Source of the DNA: Actinomadura sp. 7K507
Lineage (GTDB): Bacteria; Actinomycetota; Actinomycetes; Streptosporangiales; Streptosporangiaceae
Direction: 5' to 3'
Length of the DNA stretch: 62,233 bases
Assembly: GCF_004348425.1 (NCBI RefSeq)
Contig: NZ_SMKK01000019.1
Location: forward strand, 1-62,233
Shown here: piece after piece, positions 35,622 to 45,006 of the stretch
How the letters are laid out: each line of letters opens with the position of its first letter
How positions within the stretch are numbered: position 1 is the stretch's first letter
Position numbers and translations under genes: made by a program
The notes under the pieces: model-generated
Told to the model about the DNA's origin: nothing
Seen by the model: only the letters and a program-made list of their open reading frames with translations
Database searches by the model: none

Positions 35622-36479
35622 TCAGCTCGTGATGGCCGCGCGGAACGATTCGTCCTTGAGGAAGAGGGAGGTGTTGTCGGCGCCCAGGTGGGTCCACTTG
35701 AGGTTGAGACCGCCGTCGACCAGAAGGGTCTGCCCGGTGATGTAGGTGGACAGGTCCGACAGCAGGAACAGGATCGCGCCCGCCTGCTCCTCCGGGCGGC
35801 CGCGCCTGCCCATGGCGATGGCGCGGCGGTCGCGTTCCTCGTCCTTGTCGACATAGGTCGCCGAGGCCGGTGTCTCGGTGACGCCGGGCGCGACGGCGTT
35901 CACCCGGATGCCGTCCAGGGCCAGCTCCACCGCCATCGTGCGGGTCGCGGCCACCAGCGCGGCCTTGGCCGTGCCGTAGGCGATGTGGAACGGCGCGGTG
36001 TTCATGCCGCTGATCGACGACAGCGAGACGATCGAGCCCGGCCGGCCCCGCTCCTTCAGTTCCGCGGCGACCGCCTGGCTCATGAAGAACATCGATTCGA
36101 GGTTCCACGCGGACAGTTCGCGCCAGTCCTTCCTGGTGACGCGGGTCGCCGGCATCCAGGTCGCCGGTGCGGCACCGCCCGCGATGTTGACGAGCCCGTG
36201 CAGGTCGCCGCCGGTCTCGGCCACCCGGTCCATCACGGTCGCGATGCCCTCGTCGGTGGACGCGTCGGCCGCGACCGGGACGACCGACAGGCCCTCCGCG
36301 GCCAGGGGCGCGACGTGTTCGTCGAGGTTCTCCTGGGACCGGCTCACGCCGATCACGGTCGCGCCGGCACGGGCGACCATGGTCGTCACCGTCGTGCCGA
36401 TGCCGCCGCCACCCGCGCCGGAGACGACGACGACGCGGCCCTCCAGCCCCAGGAAGTCATGCTGCATGATCGTTTTCAC
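35622..36479 (-). CDS. SDR-family oxidoreductase
   Basis: 285 aa from GTG 36477-36479 (GTGA overlap with the propeller gene); ATG 36467 is the alternative. Cofactor motif VVVSGAGGGGIGTTVTTMV, GLVNIAGG, IVSLSSISG, catalytic YGTAKAA and APGVTETP. Likely oxidises an alcohol produced by the oxygenases, or a cyclic alcohol to the ketone that the BVMO needs (inference). Confidence 0.88.
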   Translation of the reverse strand: MKTIMQHDFLGLEGRVVVVSGAGGGGIGTTVTTMVARAGATVIGVSRSQENLDEHVAPLAAEGLSVVPVAADASTDEGIATVMDRVAETGGDLHGLVNIAGGAAPATWMPATRVTRKDWRELSAWNLESMFFMSQAVAAELKERGRPGSIVSLSSISGMNTAPFHIAYGTAKAALVAATRTMAVELALDGIRVNAVAPGVTETPASATYVDKDEERDRRAIAMGRRGRPEEQAGAILFLLSDLSTYITGQTLLVDGGLNLKWTHLGADNTSLFLKDESFRAAITS

Positions 36480-38098
36480 CCTTCCTTGCGGAGTGCCAGG
36501 ACGCTGCCGTCGGCGTCGGCGGAGACGTAGAGGGTGCCGTCGGGCCCGGCGGCGATGCCCGCGAACAGGCCCTGCGGCCCGGAGAACGGCGGCAGGCCCT
36601 TGAGCGGCTGGGGATCCACCCCGGGCGGCGGGCCGACCGGCAGGTCGCGGGCGATGGTGGTGCGGGCCTTGGTGCCGAGGTCGACGCCGATGAGCGTCTT
36701 GGCGCCCGCGTCCACGATCGAGAGCGTGCCGCCGCGGACGAGGATGCCCTGCGGCGTCTCCAGCCCGTCCACGACGGTGTCGGTGTTGTTAGCCGACGGG
36801 CCGGAGCCGGTGATCGAGACGACCCGCCCGGCGCCGGACTCGGAGACCAGGCAGGTGCCGTCCGCGCCGAACGCCACGCCCATCGGCCGGTCCAGCCCGG
36901 AGGCCAGGGTCGTCACCTCGCCGCCGCGCACCGACACCACGCGGCCGGTGCCCAGCTCGGCGGCCACCACCGCGCCGCCGGGCGCGACCGCGACGCCGTA
37001 GAGCTGGTCGAACGGTTCGGTCTCCCCGGCCAGCACCTCGTGCTCGCCGGCCGCGGGCGTCCACCGCGCGATCTGGCCGTTGGACGTGGTGACGACGAAC
37101 GCGCCCTCGCCCGCGGCGGTCACCCCGCGGACGTAGCCGGGCCAGCCGGGGCTGAAGAGCATGCCGAGCATCCGCAGCCCGCCGCCGGGCGGGAGCGCGT
37201 GGAAGTAGGTGCCGTCGGCGACGTAGAGGGTCCCGTCGTCCCCGACGGTGAGGTCCAGGGGCCAAGTCAGGCCCTCCGGCAGGACCGCGCGCGTCCGGCC
37301 CCCGCCGAGGATCTCCGTGATCTGCCCGGTGAAGCTGGAGACGAACAGGCGGTCCCCCACGAACGTCAGGTTGTCAAGGCCGGGGGCGATGGTCGCCAGG
37401 ACGGTGCGCTCGCCGCTGCGGGGGTCGATCCGCAGCACCTCGCCGCTGCCGACCTGCGTGGAGACGATGAAGCCTTCGGCGTCGAACTTCACCGCGTCCG
37501 GGACGCCGAGGTCCCCCACGACCCGCTCCGGCTCCCCGCCGTCCGGGTCGATCCGCCAGATGTCGTTGGTGCCGAGCATCGGGTAGTACAACCTGCCGTC
37601 CGGCCCGACCTCCATCGCGTTGGGCATCGGCAGGTTCTCCAGCAGGACCTTGGGCGCGCCGCCGTCGAGGTCGAGTTCCATCAGGCGCCCGCCGATCCGG
37701 CACTCGTTCACGAACAGCCGGCCCTGGTGGAAGGTGATGCCGTTCGCGCCGGGCAGGTCGTCGCGCAGCACCCGCACGGCGCCGCCGGTACCGCGCACGC
37801 TCACGCGCCCGTCGTAGTACTCGGTGATGTAGAGGTCGCCGTGGGGGCCGAAGGCCACGTCGTCGGGTGCGACGACTGCGGTGCCCTGCGCGCTGACGGT
37901 CTCCAGCGCGCCGGTGTCCACGTCGAGCGCGCTGATCTGGCTGCCCGCGACCTGCGCCACGTAGATCCGGCCGTCCGGGCCGGTGCGCAGGCCGTTCGCG
38001 CCGAACAGGCGGCTCGGCGGGGTGAGCCGCTCCAGGCTCCACCCTTCGCCGAGGCCGACCGGCGTAGCGGCGGCGTAGCGCGTCTCTGAGATCGACAT
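36476..38098 (-). CDS. SMP-30/gluconolactonase-like beta-propeller protein
   Basis: 540 aa from ATG 38096-38098; leading gene of the 13-gene operon. Many blades with the pattern GPDGRIYVAQ, GPHGDLYITEYYDGRV, GDDGTLYVADGTYF and GADGTCLVSESGAGRV. Such proteins include calcium-dependent lactonases and virginiamycin-B-lyase-like NHL propellers. No signal peptide is visible. A lactonase acting on the BVMO product would fit, but a non-enzymatic binding role is possible. Confidence 0.8.
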   Translation of the reverse strand: MSISETRYAAATPVGLGEGWSLERLTPPSRLFGANGLRTGPDGRIYVAQVAGSQISALDVDTGALETVSAQGTAVVAPDDVAFGPHGDLYITEYYDGRVSVRGTGGAVRVLRDDLPGANGITFHQGRLFVNECRIGGRLMELDLDGGAPKVLLENLPMPNAMEVGPDGRLYYPMLGTNDIWRIDPDGGEPERVVGDLGVPDAVKFDAEGFIVSTQVGSGEVLRIDPRSGERTVLATIAPGLDNLTFVGDRLFVSSFTGQITEILGGGRTRAVLPEGLTWPLDLTVGDDGTLYVADGTYFHALPPGGGLRMLGMLFSPGWPGYVRGVTAAGEGAFVVTTSNGQIARWTPAAGEHEVLAGETEPFDQLYGVAVAPGGAVVAAELGTGRVVSVRGGEVTTLASGLDRPMGVAFGADGTCLVSESGAGRVVSITGSGPSANNTDTVVDGLETPQGILVRGGTLSIVDAGAKTLIGVDLGTKARTTIARDLPVGPPPGVDPQPLKGLPPFSGPQGLFAGIAAGPDGTLYVSADADGSVLALRKEG

Positions 38099-38106
38099 CA
38101 GACCTA

Positions 38107-38187
38107 CTCCCAGCAACAGACCGACTCCCGCAACAGACCGGCCCCCAGCACAGACCGACCCCCGGCACAGACCGGCTCCCAGCAGCC
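38107..38187. repeat. 17-bp tandem repeat upstream of the propeller gene, about 4.5 units
   Basis: Units of the form ctcccagcaacagaccga start at 38107, 38125, 38142 and 38159 with a partial copy after 38176. It lies in the 5' leader directly before the start at 38098 and is not translated. Confidence 0.85.
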
Positions 38188-38216
38188 TTGCCGTTGGACG
38201 GTAGGAGGCTTTTCAT

Positions 38217-38241
38217 GTGATGAGAATCGGATACTCATCAC
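38217..38241. promoter_or_regulatory. Inverted repeat GTGATGAG / CTCATCAC in the main divergent promoter
   Basis: Perfect 8-bp arms (38217-38224, 38234-38241) with a 9-bp spacer, midway between the minus operon start (38098) and the plus operon start (38350). The length and symmetry suit a dimeric repressor different from the GntR protein. Confidence 0.65.
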
Positions 38242-38281
38242 CGGGGAGGCTAGCTCTGGCAGAAGGTGAACGCAATAGTTC

Positions 38282-38300
38282 TTAATCCTTGCAATGATGA
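38282..38300. promoter_or_regulatory. Second TTAATCCTTG element, candidate GntR site
   Basis: TTAATCCTTG (38282-38291) exactly matches the left part of the palindrome at 19840. The right half (aatgatg) keeps 5 of 7 bases. It lies 50-68 bp before the hydratase start. Suggests that the GntR regulator controls both divergent promoters of the cluster. Confidence 0.55.
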
Positions 38301-38349
38301 CGAGGTCGTGTCTACGATGCGGCACGGCAAGCGACAACCGGAGGTGCCA

Positions 38350-39519
38350 GTGGCCGAGCTCGACCTCTCCGACGTCGATCACCGCGTGGGCAAGCCGATC
38401 GGCGGCGGGCAGCTGTGGGATCCGTGCAGCTCGTCCGACATCCGCCGCTGGGTGATGGCGATGGACTACCCCAACCCCCTGCACTGGGACGAGGAGTTCG
38501 CCCGCGAGTCCGGGTTCGGGGGGCTCGTCGCGCCGCAGTCCATGGCGGTGGCGCTGGACTACGGGCACGGCGCCGCGCCCGCCTGCGTGGGGCACATCCC
38601 GGGCAGCCACCTGATCTTCGGTGGCGAGGAGTGGTGGTTCTACGGCGCCCGGATCCGTCCCGGCGACAAGCTGTTCCAGGAGCGCCGCTTCCACGACTAC
38701 AAGGTGACCGAGACCGAGTTCGCCGGGCCCACGATGTTCTCGCGCGGCGACACCACCCACACCGACCAGCGCGGCACCCTCGTCGCCCGCGAGCGCTCCA
38801 CCGCGATCCGCTACCTCTACGACGAGGCGCGCAAGCGCGGCATGTTCGAGAGCCGGCTCGGCGAGATCAGGCGCTGGACGGCCGGCGAGCTGGCCGAGAT
38901 CGAGAAGCTGCGCCGGACGTGGCTCGAATCCGGCCGGGCGGGCGTCTCACCGCACTTCGAGGAGGTGCGGGTCGGCGACCGGCTGCCGCGCCGCGTGATC
39001 GGCCCGCACAGCATCGCGACCTTCACCACCGAGTACCGGGCCTTCCTCTTCAACATCTGGGGCACCTTCCACTGGACCGCCCCATCCGGCGTCGACGACC
39101 CCTGGATCAACCAGGACCCCGGCTGGGGCGAGGACTTCCGGTTCGACGAGGAAGACGCCATGATCGACCCGCGCAAGCGGGACGGGCTGTACGTCGGGCC
39201 CTCGCGCGGCCACATCGACGCCGACCGGGCGAGCGAGGTCGGCATGGCCCGCGCCTACGGCTACGGCGCCACGATGGGCGCCTGGTGCACCGACTACCTC
39301 GCCTACTGGGCCGGCCACGACGGCCTGGTCCGCCACACCAAGGCGGACTTCCGCGGGCCCGCGTTCGAGGGCGACGTCACCTACTTCGACGCCGAGGTCG
39401 CCGGCAAGGACACCGAGTCGGCCTGGGGTACGCCGCTCGTCCAGGTGAAGCTGCGCCTCACCAACCAGGACGGCGATGTGCTGGTGACCTGCACCGCCGA
39501 AGTGGAACTGCCGTTCTGA
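38350..39519 (+). CDS. MaoC-like/FAS1-type double-hotdog dehydratase
   Basis: 389 aa from GTG 38350, chosen because CCGGAGG sits 5 bases upstream; the frame is open further up but runs into the promoter elements. Contains two hotdog-like halves: MDYPNPLHWDEEFARESGFGG (hydratase motif with D-x4-H) and PRRVIGPHSIATFTTEYRAF, then YGATMGAWCTDYLAYWAG. Similar proteins hydrate (2E)-enoyl-CoAs of bulky substrates. First gene of the plus-strand operon. Confidence 0.85.
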   Translation: MAELDLSDVDHRVGKPIGGGQLWDPCSSSDIRRWVMAMDYPNPLHWDEEFARESGFGGLVAPQSMAVALDYGHGAAPACVGHIPGSHLIFGGEEWWFYGARIRPGDKLFQERRFHDYKVTETEFAGPTMFSRGDTTHTDQRGTLVARERSTAIRYLYDEARKRGMFESRLGEIRRWTAGELAEIEKLRRTWLESGRAGVSPHFEEVRVGDRLPRRVIGPHSIATFTTEYRAFLFNIWGTFHWTAPSGVDDPWINQDPGWGEDFRFDEEDAMIDPRKRDGLYVGPSRGHIDADRASEVGMARAYGYGATMGAWCTDYLAYWAGHDGLVRHTKADFRGPAFEGDVTYFDAEVAGKDTESAWGTPLVQVKLRLTNQDGDVLVTCTAEVELPF

Positions 39520-39547
39520 CCGGAAGGGCCCAGCGAGGAGCCGACAG

Positions 39548-41284
39548 ATGAACGCTGCGACGAGCACAGAGACCACACGGGACCTCTCGATCGTGTCGGG
39601 TCCGCCGCTGAGCGAGGAGCAGGGGCTCGGATCGCTCACCCTCCCCGGCTTCCTGCGGGAGGTCACGGCCACCTACGGGGAACGCGAGGCGGTCGTCCAC
39701 CGCACCGCCGACGGCACCGCCGCCGGCGGCGCCGACAGTGCCGCCGCTATCCGCTGGTCTTACACCGACCTTTGGGAACGCGCCGTCGAGGTGGCCCGCG
39801 CCCTGCGCGCCTGCGGCGTGGGCAAGGACAGCCGCGTCGGCGTCCTGATGACGAACCGGCCCGAGTGGCTCTCGGCGGTGTTCGGGACCTCGCTCGCCGG
39901 CGGCGTGGCCGTCACGCTCAGCACCTTCTCCACACAGCCGGAGCTGGACCATCTGCTCCAGGTCTCCGGCGCCTCGGTGCTGCTCTTCGAGCGCACGGTC
40001 CTGAAGACCGACTTTGCGACCGTTCTGAAGGATCTGGCCCCGGAGACCGGCACGGCGGAGCCCGGTGCGCTGCGATCGGCGCGCTACCCCTACCTGCGCC
40101 ACCTCGCGATGGTCGGCGACGCGATGCCGGGCGGGACGATCGACACCTGGGACGCCTTCCTCGCACGCGGCCACGGCGAGCCCCGCGAACTGGTCGAGGC
40201 GACCGCCGGGACGGTGCGGCCGAGCGACGCCGCCGTGCTGTTCTTCTCCTCCGGCTCGACGAGCAAGCCGAAGGGCGTGCTGAGCGCCCATCGCGGCGTC
40301 GCCGTCCAGATGTGGCGCTTCCGCCGCATGTACGGGTTCGGGCCGGAGGACGAGGTGCGGAACTGGTCGGCCAACGGCTTCTTCTGGTCCGGCAACTTCG
40401 GCATGTCGGTCGGCTCGACCCTCGCCGCCGGCGGCGCGCTCGTCCTGCAGAGCACGTTCGACGCCGCCGAGGCGCTCGAACTCATGGAGGCCGAACGGGT
40501 CAACTTCCCGTTCGCCTGGCCCCACCAATGGGCACAGCTCGAAGCCGCGCCCAACTGGGCGGACGTGGACCTCAGCAGCATGCGGTTCGTCGACCACACC
40601 ACCCCGGTAGCGCGCCACCCGACCGTCACCGCCGTGTGGCACGAACCCGGCCACGCCTACGGCAACACCGAAACCTTCACGATCACCACCTGCTATCCGG
40701 CCGACACCCCCGACGAGGTGACCGGCGGCAGCAGCGGCGTGGCGCTCCCCGGCGTGACACTCAAGATCGTGGACCCGCTCACCGGCGTGGTCGCCCCACG
40801 CGGCGACCGCGGCGAGATCTGCGTCAAGGGGCCCACGCTCATGCTGGGCTACATCGGCACCCCCCTCGACGAGACCCTCGACGCCGAAGGCTTCCTCCGC
40901 ACCGGCGACGGCGGCTACCTCGACGGCACCGGCCGCCTCTTCTGGGAAGGCCGCCTCACCGACATCATCAAGACAGGCGGCGCGAACGTCTCACCGCGCG
41001 AGGTCGACGAGACGCTCACCGTCCACCCCGGCGTGAAGGTCGCCCACACCGTCGGTCTTGCGCACGAGACCCTCGGCGAGATAGTCGTGACCTGCGTCGT
41101 CCCGCACGAGGGCGCCGCCCCCGACGCCGAGGAGCTGCGTGCCTACCTGCGTGAACGGCTGGCGAGCTACAAGGTCCCGCGCCATGTGCTCTTCTTCCGC
41201 GAGGACGAGATCGGCCTCACCGGCAGCGCCAAGATCAAGTCCAGCGACGTCCGGGAACTGGCCACCGAGCGGCTCGGCTCCTGA
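39548..41284 (+). CDS. AMP-dependent acyl-CoA ligase
   Basis: 578 aa. Motifs: VLFFSSGSTSKPKGVLSAH, HAYGNTETFTITT (the usual YG-x-TE), GRLTDIIKTGGANVSPREV and the C-terminal catalytic region LTGSAKIKSSDV. Third ligase of the window. It follows the hydratase by 28 bp and probably reactivates a ring-opened acid for the lyase and transferase genes downstream. Confidence 0.92.
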   Translation: MNAATSTETTRDLSIVSGPPLSEEQGLGSLTLPGFLREVTATYGEREAVVHRTADGTAAGGADSAAAIRWSYTDLWERAVEVARALRACGVGKDSRVGVLMTNRPEWLSAVFGTSLAGGVAVTLSTFSTQPELDHLLQVSGASVLLFERTVLKTDFATVLKDLAPETGTAEPGALRSARYPYLRHLAMVGDAMPGGTIDTWDAFLARGHGEPRELVEATAGTVRPSDAAVLFFSSGSTSKPKGVLSAHRGVAVQMWRFRRMYGFGPEDEVRNWSANGFFWSGNFGMSVGSTLAAGGALVLQSTFDAAEALELMEAERVNFPFAWPHQWAQLEAAPNWADVDLSSMRFVDHTTPVARHPTVTAVWHEPGHAYGNTETFTITTCYPADTPDEVTGGSSGVALPGVTLKIVDPLTGVVAPRGDRGEICVKGPTLMLGYIGTPLDETLDAEGFLRTGDGGYLDGTGRLFWEGRLTDIIKTGGANVSPREVDETLTVHPGVKVAHTVGLAHETLGEIVVTCVVPHEGAAPDAEELRAYLRERLASYKVPRHVLFFREDEIGLTGSAKIKSSDVRELATERLGS

Positions 41285-41307
41285 GCGGAAGGCATCCCGT
41301 GCCTGAC

Positions 41308-41365
41308 CCTACGCCGCCTGTCCCTACGCCGCCTGTCCCTACCCCGCCTGTCCCTACGCCGTGGG
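41308..41365. repeat. 15-bp tandem repeat at the start of the CoA-transferase gene, 3.5 units
   Basis: cctac(g/c)ccgcctgtc starts at 41308, 41323 and 41338, with a partial unit at 41353. It would encode PTPPV repeats if translation began at GTG 41299, and lies just upstream of the ATG 41377 start. Confidence 0.88.
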
Positions 41366-41376
41366 AGGAGACGCCG

Positions 41377-42555
41377 ATGCCGAACGCAGATGAACTCCCG
41401 CCGGGCCCGCTGTCCGGGATCAGGGTGGTCGACCTCACGGCGATGGTCATGGGCGCCCACTGCACCCAGATCATGGCCGACATGGGCGCGGACGTCATCA
41501 AGATCGAGCCGCCCGCGGGCGACAACACCCGCCACATCTCGGTCGGGCCGGAGCCGGGAATGAGCGGCGTGTTCGCCAACGTGAACCGCGGAAAGCGCAG
41601 CGTGGTCCTGGACCTGCGTACGGGCGAAGGCGCGGACGCGCTGCGCCGCCTCATCCGCCACGGCGACGTATTCATCCATTCGATGCGAGCGAAGGCCATC
41701 ACCGAACTGGGATTCGGCTACGCGAACGTAACCGCCGTCAACCCGTCGATCGTCTACACCAACTGCTACGGCTATGGCCGCCGGGGACCCGACGCGGACC
41801 GCACCGCCTACGACGACACGATCCAGGCCGAATCCGGTGTGCCGTTCGTCCAGGAGCAACTGACCGGCGAGGCCGGCTACGCGGGCACCATCATGGCCGA
41901 CAAGGTCGCGGGCCTAACGGCGCTGTACGCCACGATGATGGCGCTGTTCCACCGCGAGCGGACCGGCCAGGGCCAGGAGGTCGAGGTCGCGATGTTCGAG
42001 ACCATGGCGGCCTTCATGCTGGTCGAACACGCCAACGGCGCGATGTTCACCCCTCCCCTGGGCCCTGCCGTCTACCCCCGCGCGACCTCGCGCAACCGCA
42101 AGCCGTACCGGACGAAGGACGGGCACATCTCCGCCCTCGTCTACAACGACAAGCAGTGGTCCGCGTTCGTGGACGCCGTCAAACCCGACTGGGCGGACGA
42201 GCGCTTCGCGACCCTCGAACAGCGGGCGCAGAGGATCGACACCGTCTACGCCCTGCTGGAAGAGACCTTCGCCCAGCGCACGACCCAGGAATGGCTGGAA
42301 CTGCTCCGGTCCCTCGACATTCCCGCCGCGCCGGTCCGCACGCTGGACGAACTGTTCGACAATCCGCACCTGGACGCGGTGGGGTTCTTCGAGACGGTCG
42401 ACACCCCGAACGGCCCCGTGCGCTTCCCCGGCGTACCGGCCTGGTTCTCGCGAACACCCGGCCGCGTAACCGGCCCCGCCCCCAGGCTCGGCGCCCACAC
42501 GGCGGAAGTCATGGAGGAATTGGACGAGGTCATGGAGGATTTGGACCAGGAATGA
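41377..42555 (+). CDS. CaiB/BaiF (type III) CoA-transferase
   Basis: 392 aa from ATG 41377, preceded by GGAGGAG; GTG 41299, with GGAAGG, would add 26 repeat residues and is also plausible. Family motifs: LSGIRVVDLTAMVMGAHCTQ, GADVIKIEPPAGD, RGKRSVVLDLR, SGVPFVQEQLTGE and RTGQGQEVEVAMFETM. Single-domain, unlike the 800-aa fusion at 10366. Transfers CoA between two acids of the pathway, or acts as a racemase-like relative. Confidence 0.92.
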   Translation: MPNADELPPGPLSGIRVVDLTAMVMGAHCTQIMADMGADVIKIEPPAGDNTRHISVGPEPGMSGVFANVNRGKRSVVLDLRTGEGADALRRLIRHGDVFIHSMRAKAITELGFGYANVTAVNPSIVYTNCYGYGRRGPDADRTAYDDTIQAESGVPFVQEQLTGEAGYAGTIMADKVAGLTALYATMMALFHRERTGQGQEVEVAMFETMAAFMLVEHANGAMFTPPLGPAVYPRATSRNRKPYRTKDGHISALVYNDKQWSAFVDAVKPDWADERFATLEQRAQRIDTVYALLEETFAQRTTQEWLELLRSLDIPAAPVRTLDELFDNPHLDAVGFFETVDTPNGPVRFPGVPAWFSRTPGRVTGPAPRLGAHTAEVMEELDEVMEDLDQE

Positions 42556-43445
42556 CCGGCACCGGAGAAGCCTTCAGCGCACGTTCCTGGCTGTTCGCCC
42601 CCGGCGACAGCGAGAAGAAGATGGAAAAGGCCGCAGCCACCCCGGCCGACATCGTCCTCTTCGACCTGGAGGACGCGGTCGCCGAAGCGGAGAAACCCAC
42701 CGCCCGGACGATGGTCTCCGGCTTCCTCGCAGCCCGCCCGGAGGCCGACCGAAGCCGCCTGTGGGTACGAGTCAACCCTCTGGACGGCCCTCACGCACTC
42801 GCCGATCTGGCAGCGGTGATCCCCGCCCGTCCCGGAGGCGTCATGCTTCCCAAGTCACGCGGCCGCGCGGACGTGGAAACGCTCGACCATTACCTCTCCG
42901 CATTGGAAGTCGCCGCCGGTATCGAGCAGGGCACGACAAAGGTCATCGCCCTGGTGACGGAGACCGCCGGGGCCATGTTCACCACCGGCACGTACACGGA
43001 CGCGCCGAGACTGGTCGCCATGACCTGGGGCGCGGAGGACCTCGCCGACGCCGTCGGCGCCAGCGAGAACCGCACACCCGACGGCGCCTACGGCTTCACC
43101 TACGAACTCGCCCGAAGCCTCTGCCTGCTGGGGGCGGCAGCCGCCGGCGCATCGCCCGTAGACACCATCCACGGCGACTTCCGCGACCTGGAAGGCCTGC
43201 GCAAGCGAGCCGAGAAGGTACGCAGGGACGGCTACCGCGGCATGCTGGCCATCCACCCCGCCCAGGTCGACGTGATCAACGCGGCCTTCACTCCCACGGA
43301 CGACGAACTGGCGGCCGCACAGGAGATCGTCGACCTGTTCGCCGCCAACCCCGGCGCCGGCACGATCGGCTTCGAGGGCGCCATGCTCGACCGTCCCCAC
43401 CTCGCCCGCGCACGGGCGGTGCTGGCATCGGGAGGACGCGCATGA
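42552..43445 (+). CDS. CitE-like CoA-ester lyase (HpcH/HpaI family)
   Basis: 297 aa from ATG 42552 (ATGA overlap). Motifs: SWLFAPGDSEKKMEKAAAT, IVLFDLEDAVAEAEKP (metal Asp/Glu region), LVTETAGAMF, WGAEDLADAVGA and MLAIHPAQVDVINAAF. This family cleaves malyl-, citramalyl- or 3-hydroxy-3-methylglutaryl-like CoA esters to acetyl-CoA and an oxoacid, or hydrolyses them. It would release small units from a degraded branched chain. Confidence 0.92.
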   Translation: MTGTGEAFSARSWLFAPGDSEKKMEKAAATPADIVLFDLEDAVAEAEKPTARTMVSGFLAARPEADRSRLWVRVNPLDGPHALADLAAVIPARPGGVMLPKSRGRADVETLDHYLSALEVAAGIEQGTTKVIALVTETAGAMFTTGTYTDAPRLVAMTWGAEDLADAVGASENRTPDGAYGFTYELARSLCLLGAAAAGASPVDTIHGDFRDLEGLRKRAEKVRRDGYRGMLAIHPAQVDVINAAFTPTDDELAAAQEIVDLFAANPGAGTIGFEGAMLDRPHLARARAVLASGGRA

Positions 43446-44701
43446 ACGCCGCCAAGCCGGACCTCGCCCGTTACCTGCGTCCCGGCGACAGCATCGTCAT
43501 CGGCCAGGCCTGCGGCGAACCGACCACCCTCGTCGAGGCGCTGATCGAGCAGGGCCGCCACATCGGCGGGCTCTCGGCCTTCATCGCGACGAGCTTCTCC
43601 GGCCTGTTCACCCCGGAGGCGGTGGACGGCTTCTCCCTGTCCAGCATGGGCGCGATCGGCACACTGCGTTCCCTGACCAAGGAGCACAGGCTCACGGTCA
43701 TCCCCTGCCACGTCAGCCAGGTCGCCCCGATGATCGAAGACGGGATCCTCGGCTGCGACGCCGCCTTCGTCCAGGTCAGCCCACCGGACGCGAACGGAGA
43801 CCACAGCCTCGGCCTCATCAGCGACTACATGCACGCCGCCGTCGCCAAAGCACGCGTCGTCATAGCGGAGGTGAACGAGCAGGTCCCGTTCACCCACGGC
43901 GAGCTGCTGCCCGGCGCCGAGATCGATTGCGCCGTCCACGTCTCACGGCCTCCGGTAGAGGTCCCGCCCGCCCGGATAGGCGAGACCGACCAGGCGATAG
44001 CGGAACACGCCGCCGCCTACATCGACGACGGCTCGGTCATCCAGACCGGGGTCGGCGCCGTCCCTGACGCACTCCTCCACCTGCTCCACGACCGCAAGGA
44101 CCTCGGCGTCCACTCCGGCATGCTGGGCGACGGCCTGGTCGACCTGGTCGAGGCGGGCGTCGTCACCAACGCACGCAAGCGCATCGACCGTGGAGTCTCG
44201 ATCAACGGCGCCCTGATCGGCACCAAGCGCCTCTACGAGTTCGCCCACCGCAACCCGCGGATCCGCATGTGCGCCACGTCCTACACCCATGACCCGGCCG
44301 TCCTCTCCCGGCTCGACAAGCTGGTGACCATCAACTCGGCGATGGAAGTCGACCTGACCGGCCAGGTGAACGCCGAACAGAGCGGCCCGGCCTACCTGGG
44401 CGGCACGGGCGGCCAGGGCGACTTCGCCCGCGCGGGCGCCCGCTCCCCCGGCGGCCACGCGATCATCGCACTCCCCGCAACGGCCGCCCGCGGCACGATC
44501 AGCCGGATCGCCACCACCCTGACGGGCCCGGTCACCACCCCCCGCAGCGACGTGGACGTCATCATCACCGAATTCGGCGCCGCCGAACTAAAGGGCCGCC
44601 CCCTAGCCGAACGCACCCGCCGCCTGATCGAAATAGCCCACCCCGACTTCCAGGAAGACCTGGCCCGCGAAGCCCACACCATCCAGCAAAGAGGCTTCTA
44701 A
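43442..44701 (+). CDS. Acetyl-CoA hydrolase/transferase family (4-hydroxybutyrate CoA-transferase-like)
   Basis: 419 aa from ATG 43442 (ATGA overlap). N-terminal RPGDSIVIGQACGEPTTLVE, middle IQTGVGAVPDALLHLL and HSGMLGDGLVDLVEAG, C-terminal GGQGDFARAGARSPGG and VDVIITEFGAAELKGRPLAE are classic for class I-like acetyl-CoA transferases. It returns CoA from acetyl-CoA to an acid intermediate. Last gene of the plus operon; directly after it the sequence changes character (mixed, degraded genes). Confidence 0.92.
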   Translation: MNAAKPDLARYLRPGDSIVIGQACGEPTTLVEALIEQGRHIGGLSAFIATSFSGLFTPEAVDGFSLSSMGAIGTLRSLTKEHRLTVIPCHVSQVAPMIEDGILGCDAAFVQVSPPDANGDHSLGLISDYMHAAVAKARVVIAEVNEQVPFTHGELLPGAEIDCAVHVSRPPVEVPPARIGETDQAIAEHAAAYIDDGSVIQTGVGAVPDALLHLLHDRKDLGVHSGMLGDGLVDLVEAGVVTNARKRIDRGVSINGALIGTKRLYEFAHRNPRIRMCATSYTHDPAVLSRLDKLVTINSAMEVDLTGQVNAEQSGPAYLGGTGGQGDFARAGARSPGGHAIIALPATAARGTISRIATTLTGPVTTPRSDVDVIITEFGAAELKGRPLAERTRRLIEIAHPDFQEDLAREAHTIQQRGF

Positions 44702-45006
44702 CACCGTGGAAGCCGAGAGTGACCAGCTCGACGGGAATGGGACGTTCGTAGCCGACGTGAGCGGCGGAGCACATGACAATGTCGGGAGCGATCTCGACCG
44801 GCTCGACCTCGTCGTCGTTCAGGAGGACGCCCGCGTCGGCGTCGACCTGCCAGGCGTCCAGAGCGGCGTCCCCGAGCGGGTCGCCAGACGCAAGACGATC
44901 AAAGACGGATGTTCGGCCGAGCCGCGCTGCTGCCGCTGCTCCGTAAGCGGGTCTGCTCACAGCTCAGCGGAACCGCCCGTCCCGCGCGGGCTCGCCGACG
45001 CTGTCA
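44702..45006 (-). other. Gene-poor stretch with a possible short remnant
   Basis: 305 bp between the last catabolic gene and the SMI1/KNR4-like gene. On the minus strand 44960-44700 the frame reads VFDRLASGDPLGDAALDAW and later DAGVLLNDDEVEPVEIAP. The latter faintly recalls the L-DAL...GVL-DD-V pattern of RusA-like resolvases. No convincing start, ribosome site or full domain. Probably a leftover; I see no other feature. Confidence 0.2.
44896..44921. repeat. Imperfect direct repeat with 45671-45696
   Basis: gatcaaagacggatgttcgg here and gatcaaggacagatgctcgg at 45671 differ at three of these 20 bases, and similarity fades afterwards. The two copies have the same orientation and bracket the SMI1/KNR4-like gene 775 bp apart. 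They may be ends of a lost insertion sequence. Confidence 0.5.
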
